A DNA stretch of 64,000 nt. It comes from Mucor racemosus. Taxonomy: Eukaryota > Mucoromycota > Mucoromycetes > Mucorales > Mucoraceae. The stretch is from assembly GCA_027405735.1 (NCBI GenBank), contig JAPEHQ010000014.1, positions 1,717,528-1,781,527 on the forward strand, in the 5' to 3' direction. Under the pieces are notes generated by a model. It saw only the letters and a program-made list of their open reading frames with translations, ran no database searches and was not told the origin of the DNA. Of the stretch, positions 35,397 through 44,136 are shown piece by piece. A program made the translations under genes and the position numbers. Every line of letters begins with the position of its first letter. The first letter of the stretch is position 1.

Positions 35397-36828
35397 TTAA
35401 TAGCGACTTTGAATCATTTGGTCAGCACTCATATTGGGTGTGCTTGCATTGAAATTAGATGAAGATCCATGATCATAATAAGGCTCATATGAATGAGGTG
35501 GTTGAGATTTTACGCTCAAACCACTATAATCTGATTCGGGTCGATAACTTTCCATGTCAATTTCTCGGCGCTGTCTCTTCCAGCGATTAATACACCAAAA
35601 TGCAATTATACCCAGTACAATGGCACCTCCAATCCCACCAACACAACCACCTATAATTGCTTTACTCTTTTGACTGAGACCATCATTATGTGATAAAGTA
35701 TCTTGATCCAAAACAGAAGAAGCTGTTGCAATTGGTGCAAAAGAAGAAGAACTAGTAATATCTTCTGTAGAAGATGGCCAAATGCTTGTCGAGGTTGTCA
35801 TTAATAGATCAATTGAAGTAGTTGGGATGTATGCTGATGTAGTGGTTGAAGATGATAAAGTAAAAGTTGAAGAATAAGGGATGAATGTAGATGTTGGTTC
35901 AAGTAAAGTTGTAGTTTCAGTTGAAAATGTTGATGTAATTGATGAGATTGCATCTGATGTAGTAGGAGTAGTAGTGGTAGTGTAGATATCATCGGATGTA
36001 GTAGCAGTAGTATAAGCTGCTTCTGAAGTAGAAGTTGATATAGTTTCTAAAAATAAAGCGATAAATAAAGTTAGAAACATGGAGAATCATGAAATTAAGG
36101 TTCCTGATAATTACCAGCAACTTCTGTTGTAGTAGTTGCAAAACCATAAGGGTCGGCTATACATGAAATTTAATTGTAAATGTTTTGAAAATCATTATTT
36201 TAATTTTATTACCTGTTGCTGTTGGAGTATTGTTATCTTGATTATTATCATAAGTTGTTTCATTATCATAGCTTCCATCTGTAGTAAAACCCAACATTTA
36301 TATTAGAATTTCATGCCAAGACAAAAAAGGATTTGCAATGGTTTCAGAACATCATGCACACTGAAAATAACCCAACTTGAATTATGATCGCACGTGTGAT
36401 TTTCAAATAAGATGCATAATAGAAAGCCATCAAATGGAAAAAAATAAAAATAAAAAACAACATATATACACACAATATGTAAACATATGTGCATATGAAA
36501 TAATATATATATATAAATAAAAAAAATCTTATATACCATCATTATCAGCTACTGAATTAGTAGTTTCCTGATCAGAATAACTGTCATCTGTGGCATTGTC
36601 AGTCCAAGTAGTGTCGTTTTCATAGTTACCATCATCGGATGTTGTATAATCACTATAGATATCATTCGAAGTAGCTGTATCATCACCATAGTTACCATTG
36701 TCATCTTCCATATCTGATGTAGTTATAATAGAATCATCAATGCCATACGCAACTTGATCTTCAGCATCCTGGTTACTCTGATCGTCATTCTTGTGTATTT
36801 GACGCTTTCTCAATAAATTGTTTGGCAT
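35397..36828 (-). CDS. Ser/Thr-rich single-pass membrane protein
   Basis: Four exons: 36828-36537, 36278-36213, 36156-36115 and 36046-35397, 349 residues. The N-terminal part is Asp/Asn/Thr-rich (DDGNYENDTTWTDNATDD); from about 130 to 250 it is a Ser/Thr mucin-like stretch, a likely O-glycosylated stalk. One membrane helix (about 263-287, AIIGGCVGGIGGAIVLGIIAFW) is followed by WKRQRREIDMESYRPESDYS and a Tyr/Pro-containing tail. The layout is that of fungal surface sensors (WSC/Mid2-like). No classic signal peptide is seen at the chosen start, so an upstream exon may be missing. Function unassigned. Confidence 0.65.
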
Positions 36829-37371
36829 GATTAATTCAATAAATTAGTAGATAGAAACAGAAGAAGAAGAAGATTCAACAATCTCTTTCAACATTTGTAA
36901 TGAGATATTTCTTCTGTCAAGGCGGAAGATTAAACTATTTATACATCAACATGGTTGACAAAAAAAGATGTGAAACTGTATGAGCGAAAAGCAATAAGAC
37001 ATTCGCTTATCACTTGTATTTTCTGAATTAGATAGATTTGTTATTAGTGTAACTAGAGTGTCAAGTTGAGGTTTGTTTACAAGAAAAAAAAAAAAAAAAA
37101 AAAAAAAAGAGTATACGTGCATCAAAAGTGATCGTCGTTTATGGTTTAAAAATTGTGGTATTGTCTTGAATTTCAAATAGAGCAAAAAGACGTTACTTAC
37201 AATTTACATAACAAAGAAAGTATTTAAAATAATAGGATTGCCGTGGTTACACATTTGATTTACTTGTTCAATGATGATTGTCTTTTTTGTATTACTGTCA
37301 TATATATATATACATATAATCTTTTGATCCCGAATTTCTTCTTTTTCAGTCATTTCTTTCGCTTTATTTCC
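36829..37371. other. Divergent intergenic region
   Basis: Contains a GAA-rich leader (36858-36875) and an A run (37083-37107). No gene seen. Confidence 0.5.
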
Positions 37372-38230
37372 ATGAAAATGGGCCTCAACAACTGCTGCTT
37401 TTGTATTCCTCTGAGGTAACAAGAGTATCAAAGCGTATTTAACTTTTAACTAAATCTTCCATGTAATCCCTGCAGAATCGGTGTTACTGCTATTGCTATT
37501 TGTTCCTTTGTATGTTGATAGAAATTTGTAAATCTATCATAAAAAAAAAAAAAAAACTGACAGCAATTTAACATAGATTTTCTATATTGGTATTTTGATA
37601 TGGTTGCTTAAAGAGCGTCAAGGTTAGTTTTTATTTGTTCTTTTCCATTTATGTCATTAATCAAAAACAAAATAGTGATTTATAGTTTACAAGACCTATC
37701 AGCTGCTTTAGCTGTGTTTTGGAGTTTGGTATCAATAATCGGCCTATATTCCGTCAGTTCGTTGTTTGGTGCAATTGGAGGAATATTGGTATAGTAATAG
37801 AGAGGACATGTAAACAACGACATATACTAACCTGAATGTTTATTTATAGCAAAATAGAAATATGATTAATATATTTCGGTTCTTATATTGGACTGTAGTA
37901 ATTTTATTATTAGTATCATCTTCTATTATATGGATTTTCATGCTGATCAAGCAGAATAGTATTATAGATGGATGTCAGCAATACTTAAATGACAGTAATA
38001 TCGCATCAAATCAACAAAACTTTCTCCAGGAAGATTGCCATACAGCAACCAAGCAAATACTAATTGCTAGTGGCATTATTGTATTCATTGGCAATTTCAT
38101 TCAAATTTATTTTGCATCAATTATCAATGCTTATGCCACTAGACTTGCTCATCATGGTACTTTTCAACATGAACAACTGCGTAATTTAGATGATTTCCCT
38201 GAAACATCAATGAAATCCAATTTATACTAA
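37372..38230 (+). CDS. Four-pass membrane protein, unassigned
   Basis: Five exons: 37378-37415 (ATG also at 37372), 37476-37509, 37577-37622, 37676-37788 and 37850-38230, 203 residues from the second ATG. The frame only works if the 46-bp third exon is included. Start MGLNNCCFCIPLR has a Cys-cluster and possible lipid-modification site (Gly2/Cys). Four hydrophobic segments follow: IGVTAIAICSFIFYIGILIW; ALAVFWSLVSIIGLYSVSSL; FLYWTVVILLLVSSSIIWIF; LIASGIIVFIGNFIQIYF. Between helices 3 and 4 lies a loop with Cys-40 spacing (IDGCQQY and EDCHTATK). It resembles uncharacterised MGLxxCCxCIPLR-type tetraspan proteins of Mucoromycota. Function unknown. Confidence 0.75.
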
Positions 38231-38473
38231 AGTAAACAATATATACCTTTTATTCTAAACACTTGCAACATAAATGTACATTCAATAACACACGTGAATT
38301 CATCTCGTTTTACTCCCTATATTTATATAAGATAGTGTTAAACTGCAGATGGCAAATCACTCCGATAAATCCGTACGACCATGACTATAATTCTTTTGGT
38401 GATTTACTATAAACTATCTGAAAAGAGATGTTCTTTCTCTTTTTTTCTTTTCCATTCAAATCTCACACTCTTT

Positions 38474-38514
<41 letters not shown>

Positions 38515-38759
38515 TATATATTTCAATTTGATTGAGGTCTCTATCTTTTTTCTCTTGTTTTTTTTTTTTAATTGATTAGTATACAAATCAAAAGAAAAGA
38601 AAGAAAAAATAGAGACATTTTTACAAAGCATCTATTTTATATTTCAAAATCTCTATTCTTTTTAACTAAAGAACAAGGAAAAATACCACATTCACATACA
38701 AGGAGATCTCTCTCAAATATTTATATAAACACTCTCATTTTTCAATTCAAAAATCTATA
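38231..38759. other. Promoter region with CT-rich and T40 tracts
   Basis: A T run of about 40 (38469-38510), TATATATAT and CT-rich stretches precede the small acidic gene. Such a pyrimidine-rich leader is common before strongly expressed fungal genes; no defined site can be named. Confidence 0.5.
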
Positions 38760-39113
38760 ATGACCACAACCAATACTATCAACTATAATAGTAACGAAAT
38801 CATCTTGAATGACCAGCAAATGCCTCAATTCACTCTAGATGAGTACCAATCAGAATTAAATTACTTTAATGAATACGACCAAGAAATGGTTGAAGCAGTA
38901 AATGAAGCTGAATACCAAGACTATTATCAACAAGAACAAGATGAAGAAACCAATATCATGGATGACAGTCTTTTGAAATTAATTGTCGATGTTCAATCTT
39001 ACCTTGCTGAGGCTCCAACTGATTCTCCTCTTTTTGCTCTTCAATACAAAATGTATACTTACCTCAAACAGCGTGCTTTTGAGATGGGGATGGAAGTACC
39101 ACCTTCCCTTTAA
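38760..39113 (+). CDS. Small acidic protein, unassigned
   Basis: Intronless, 117 residues, very acidic (QEMVEAVNEAEYQDYY, EQDEETNIMDD). The C-terminal 45 residues look folded (LLKLIVDVQSYLAEAP, FALQYKMYTYLKQRAF). No cysteine, signal peptide or membrane helix. Codon use and the clean start after a CT/A-rich leader argue for a real gene. I do not recognise a family. Confidence 0.6.
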   Translation: MTTTNTINYNSNEIILNDQQMPQFTLDEYQSELNYFNEYDQEMVEAVNEAEYQDYYQQEQDEETNIMDDSLLKLIVDVQSYLAEAPTDSPLFALQYKMYTYLKQRAFEMGMEVPPSL

Positions 39114-39939
39114 CTTTAAAAAATCGACATCATATGCCTTGCCCCAAAAAAAATAGATAATGTTTATGCCCTCGTGTGGTTTATATAAAATTTCATCAGT
39201 AAAAAAAGTTTAAAATAACACACTAAAATTTCAAAAAATATTAATACTCTCATTTTCACTTTCTTTTTTTTTTTCCTTCTTTTCGTTCTATAAAATATCC
39301 TATTATTACTAAATAAACTATTTTATTATTTCTCAAATTCGTACCACCTTGAAACTAAACGTATGATTTGTATACAAAGTGCACCTTGCTTATAACTCCT
39401 ATTATGAATATAAGATCTCAGTGTATGTATTAATGTTGTTTGTTAAAGACATTATATCACATCTTGTCGATTGGTAATTCATCAATTGATGATTCTTTTG
39501 TGCACAGCTGGCGGCTAAATTTATGACCTAAGTATGCAATAGAAATATTACATTTAATTGATGAAGAACGCCTGATACTATATGGGACATCAAAATCACA
39601 TATCAAATGCCCTGAATATAGAGCTTTCATAAACCATCAAATTAAAATCGTCGCATTGATTTTTATCGCCAATGGGGTTGAGATTTTCAAGCAATGGCGT
39701 GTAAAGGCGCCTACTTCAGATACGAAATTATCGAATTGATCCAAGACAGTGCCTTTATCTTATATATTGGTAACTACTTACATTTCAATTTATGCAGTAT
39801 TTTGAAATTCATATGAAATGAATATATCTATTCCCTTAAATAAACTGCTATGCAGTATATAAAATCTGCTGCTTTTTGGTTTTATAAATAGGACCGCCTT
39901 CTGATCCCTGCTCTACTTTTTTTTTTACTAAATAACAGG
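39114..39939. other. Intergenic, no gene seen
   Basis: AT-rich, homopolymer-rich 3' flank followed by non-coding DNA. No repeat copy recognised here. Confidence 0.5.
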
Positions 39940-40920
39940 AATAAAACATTGTATTCCAATGTATCTGAGATGTTTAACTTTAATCCAAAAACAAGTATCC
40001 AAAAATACCCTATCTTTTGCAGTTGGTATACCTTTTTCAACGCTAATGTTTCAGATTTTTATAGGTAGTTCATCGCTAAAAATCAAACTTTTTGTGCCCT
40101 AATATATCTGCAAAACATTAAGCTATACTAACATCTTTTAATAATGAAACTTACTCGTTTTGAAATGCTCTATAGCATATTTTAGTATAAATTTTTTTGG
40201 AAACTTTTGTTTTTTCATTTGTTTTTGACATTTTTATAGTAGATTTCAAAATATTTGTTAAATTGAGCAGCATTTTTTTACATACATGGTATCAGCCTTG
40301 TTGCGCTCTACCGAATGCAATTTAGATCTTTTCAAAGTATTGATTTTTCGTGGAGATATCCTCAAAAATGTGTACCAAGGAACACCTTTGTTTCTAGCTT
40401 CAATTTTCCCCCCTGTATACCCTCATCCTAAATTCTGAATTTGAAAAGTTTTGGACAAAAATCTCGCTTTCTCTATGAAAAATGCAGATAAAAAATTTCG
40501 CAATGGCTCAATCGATAGATAATTTGTTCTTGCATCATTCCAATTACTTATATTTAAAACATGCTTATAAAAAGTGATGTGTATCTTCGAAAAACCTCTA
40601 CAATTTCAATCGCATTTTATGCAAAATTTAATATGACACATTTGCTTGAATTTGATTTAGGTGGATGCAAAATCCAAAACTGTACGAAAATTATTTAATA
40701 AGCTAGCTTAACTTACTTTGAAGTTCATGAGCCATTAAACAATTCTGTTTTTTGAATCATTTTTCGTTCATTTCGACAAATCCATTTTGGAACTCAGTTG
40801 TCATAGGCTATAAGCTGTAACGTGAACTGTTATTTTGATTTTCTCGATGAAAAAAACAATATTCTTTGTTGAAATAAAAACTGCAGAGTAGCTTTTAATT
40901 GGATCTATCGTTGTTATCTA
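39940..40920. repeat. Dispersed repeat E, copy 2 (inverted, longest)
   Basis: The reverse complement matches 42760-43470 and 16490-17450. Compared with copy 3 it has about 360 extra bases (about 40265-40625) that copy 1 also has, so copy 3 carries a deletion. Confidence 0.75.
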
Positions 40921-40942
40921 TCAGAGTTACAATCTTCCAAAT

Positions 40943-41214
40943 TGTAATGGTCTATAATTTTGGACTAACAACAAAGGTGGATAATATGCTTATAGATATT
41001 ATTTTTGCTATTATAAATTTGTGATCACTGGATTGATGAAGGTTGGTGTTCTTATTTGTAAATTAGATATTTATTAGTGAATAAATATAAGTAAAGAGAG
41101 TGTAACAAGACAGATAAATCTACAAGGGGTCATGTAATGATTTCCTTGTAGTATTTATATAAGGAATGAGGCAAGGTTTTGCATGAATGAAACTGAAATG
41201 TTTGACTCATTACA
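40943..41214 (-). mobile_element. Solo LTR B, copy 2 (272 bp), TSD CAAAT
   Basis: TGTAATGG...TCATTACA flanked by perfect CAAAT duplications (40938-40942 and 41215-41219). It confirms the boundaries of the family. TATA-like TATATAAAT lies on the minus strand. No internal coding region adjoins, so it is a solo LTR. Confidence 0.9.
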
Positions 41215-41507
41215 CAAATATAGACAGATCTTGCAAGTCCTATTGTTCAGTAGCTGGTTCCTGTCGTTTAGTCAATATGACATTTCTACTATGATTGATA
41301 TAAGGCATCCTACTGCCCAAAGTATCATATACAGAGGAGATCAAACTGGCTGTGAAATAGGTAGAGATATTCACGGAAAAAAAAGTATAAAAAAACAAAT
41401 AGGAATTTGACTAGATAACGTTAGGTTTTTATTATCAAGTAGAACTTAATTGACTCTTCTTTGAAAGGAAGATGTCCTTCTATTTATACACAATTCCTAA
41501 TCTTGTA

Positions 41508-41792
41508 TATTATAAATCAATGAGAACAAATAGGAACATGCCATTTCCATAATCTACTCGATATCTTTAGGTCCTGATTTTATCATGAATGAAATCAGGC
41601 CATATTAAATAATGGTGTATTTATGATTCAGGTTAATAATAATTATAATTTGCTAGGATTCACATTTCGGTTGTAAGATTACTTGCTGTATCAATCAGAC
41701 ATGTCAAATCAAAGTGCTTCCGGATTTATCCCAGCGGTAACTCAAGTTAGACACCAGATGAAATGGAGATCTAAATGGATGTAATAACCCAC
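41508..41792. repeat. Dispersed repeat A, copy 2
   Basis: Matches 1089-1385. At its left edge the sequence continues CTTGTATATTATAAATC, showing the target as it was without the Tc1-type element of 1-1088. Confidence 0.75.
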
Positions 41793-41853
41793 ACTGGCAC
41801 TACTTTAACAGGAAAAAGTACTGGAAAACCATCCACCTTTGATGATTATATCC

Positions 41854-41948
41854 TAAATAAACGATATCTTGTTTTTATTATACAGTTGAAGAACTGATTC
41901 ATTACTCATTCTCTTTTAATTGTATTTTTTTAAGTATTATTTATCAAA
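41854..41948. repeat. Fragment of LTR A, inverted
   Basis: The reverse complement matches 29811-29905 with few mismatches (shared GATATCTTGTTTTTATTATA). A truncated relic of the LTR A family. Confidence 0.75.
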
Positions 41949-42109
41949 CCTAAATGATCTATCAGAATTACAACATTCGATATATAGAAGATCTCCGACA
42001 AATCTAGCAGATCTTATCTATCCAGAAACTGGTTCCTGTCACCCAGGAACTAATAATGAAACACAACTTATATATAGCAATATTACCACTGAGACATAAC
42101 ATGTTATAT

Positions 42110-42286
42110 TCATATACATTAATAATAATAATATCTGTTGTCATATCTAATGGATCTCTGTCCATTAGATCTTATCACACAATCCCAATAACTATATAAA
42201 CCCATATTTAATTCATTCTAATAAACGGTATTTTTTACGTTGATTTTAATTTACATAGTCTCGATAAATCATTAAAAATATACGAC
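42110..42286. mobile_element. Possible LTR remnant
   Basis: Has LTR-like signals: TGTTATATTC at the left, ACTATATAAACCC, AATAAACGG and ATACGACA at the right. The flanking pentamers do not match and no second copy is in the window, so this is tentative. Confidence 0.3.
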
Positions 42287-42316
42287 AATTATATTTTTAT
42301 GAGCGACACTTGAAAG

Positions 42317-42679
42317 TAGGATTTCACAAACAACGCATCGTATTACGGTTAACCGAGTTTGACTGCTTTAACGGGCCGTTTTTTATGCAAACTCGAATGA
42401 GGGTATTCGAGTTTCTTCTTTTCTTTTTTTGTTAGCTAAGCTCGAAAACAGGATTGAAAAAATACTTCGAGTTGTGAAACTGTCAAATATGCTATTATCG
42501 ATTCATAATCCCATATTAACTTGACAAGGTTGCTATTAACAGCCTCCTTAAGGCAAACCAATACTTGCTCCCACCCCGTTTTTTATCTGGGTTACAAAAG
42601 AACGGGCCGTTTTCCAACTCGAATCGAATGGCCGTTTCCGTTAAAACTCGATTCAAACTCGAATCGAAGCCCATTCCTA
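42317..42679. mobile_element. hAT-type MITE, short copy (363 bp) with 8-bp TSD
   Basis: Same ends as the element at 27000 and flanked by perfect CTTGAAAG duplications (42309-42316 and 42680-42687). It sits in a repeat-B end fragment whose empty form is ATGAGCGACACTTGAAATTT at 2674. The hairpin-rich middle of the long copy is absent; the junction falls at CTCCCACC, which in the long copy occurs on both sides of the extra segment. Confidence 0.88.
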
Positions 42680-42759
42680 CTTGAAAGCTAAGTTATTTTA
42701 TTATTAGCAAGATTTTTGAGCATGTAATTCTATTGTAGTATTAATTTTTTGTATTTACA

Positions 42760-43560
42760 AGATAGATCAAATTAAAAGCTACTCTGCAGTTTTTATTTCA
42801 ACAAAGAATATTGTTTTTTCATCGAGAAAATCAAAATAACAGTTCACGTTACAGCTTATAGCCTATGACAACTGAGCTCCAAAATGGATTTGTCGAAATG
42901 AACGAAAAATGATCCAAAAAACAGAATTGTTTAATGGCTCATGAACTTCAAAGTAAGTTAAGCTAGCTTATTAAATAATTTTCGTACAGTTTTGGATTTT
43001 GCATCCACCTAAATCAAATTCAAGCAAATGTGTCATATTAAATTTTGCTGCTCAATTTAACAAATATTTTGAAATCTACTACAAAAATGTCAAAAACAAA
43101 TGAAAAAACAAAAGTTTCCAAAAAAATTTATACTAAAATATGCTATAGAGCATTTCAAAACGAGTAAGTTTCATTATTAAAAGATGTTAGTATAGCTTAA
43201 TGTTTTGCAGATATATTAGGGCACAAAAAGTTTGATTTTTAGCGATGAACTACCTATAAAAATCTGAAACATTAGCGTTGAAAAAGGTATACCAACTGCA
43301 AAAGATAGGGTATTTTTGGATACTTGTTTTTGGATTAAAGTTAAACATCTCAGGTACATTGGAATACAATGTTTTCTTCCTGTTATATAGTAAAAAAAAA
43401 GTTGAGGAGGAATGAAAAGTGAGATCCAGTTTTCAAGGAGAAAGCAGTGAATTTTTCCTGTTTTCAAGACTTCCGTGTGATATAAAATATATTTAGGAAT
43501 GAGTAGCGCAATGCAACCAATTTATCTATATTTTGCAGGGACTAAGGGATATCTTAAAGT
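42760..43560. repeat. Dispersed repeat E, copy 3
   Basis: Inverted relative to copy 2, with a deletion at about 43043. Together with 39940-40920 it forms a large inverted pair with about 1.8 kb between. Confidence 0.75.
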
Positions 43561-44136
43561 GTTCAGTGTGAGGTTCATAGTAACAGAGAAGAGGGGATGT
43601 CTCGATTTTGTTTTTGAAAATTCAAGGTTTTCCAAGGTGCTACACATCTAGAAATACCTGAAAAAGGCGTCTAAAGTCCATTTTATTTAAGAAATAGCTA
43701 TTTAAGGCACCATTGCAAGTTAATGGTTTGTATGTAATATATAATACATATGAATATGTTATATAAACTTAGTAACAGTACCCAAAAAGTAGTATTGGAG
43801 CATGTAAAAGGCTGTTGTAGTAATGAATATTGTTAAAATTTTAGAGCCTTAAAGGAGAAACAATGAAAATAAATAAACGTTATTATATTATATCTTTAAT
43901 ACCGAATATGTCATACATAGTGGTTTTTTAGCATTAGATACATATTACTTATGAAGCTCAATTTATCTAAATATTGAAGTCTAAACCAAGGAAACGCGCA
44001 ATTTGAAGTCATTAACATGGCAGTTCTGAATACTTTTAAATACGCAGATTTATGTTTAATTATATAGTATAATAAAAGATATGATAGAGATAATAGAAGA
44101 AGATAATACATAAAAAATTTACAAAATAGAGTGAAA
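43561..44136. other. 3' intergenic, no gene seen
   Basis: AT-rich 3' flank of the Pro/Gln-rich gene with no supported feature. Confidence 0.5.

Noticed and set aside
38407..38631. Lys-rich minus-strand frame
   Set aside because: Produced by the T40 and CT-rich tracts of the promoter region.
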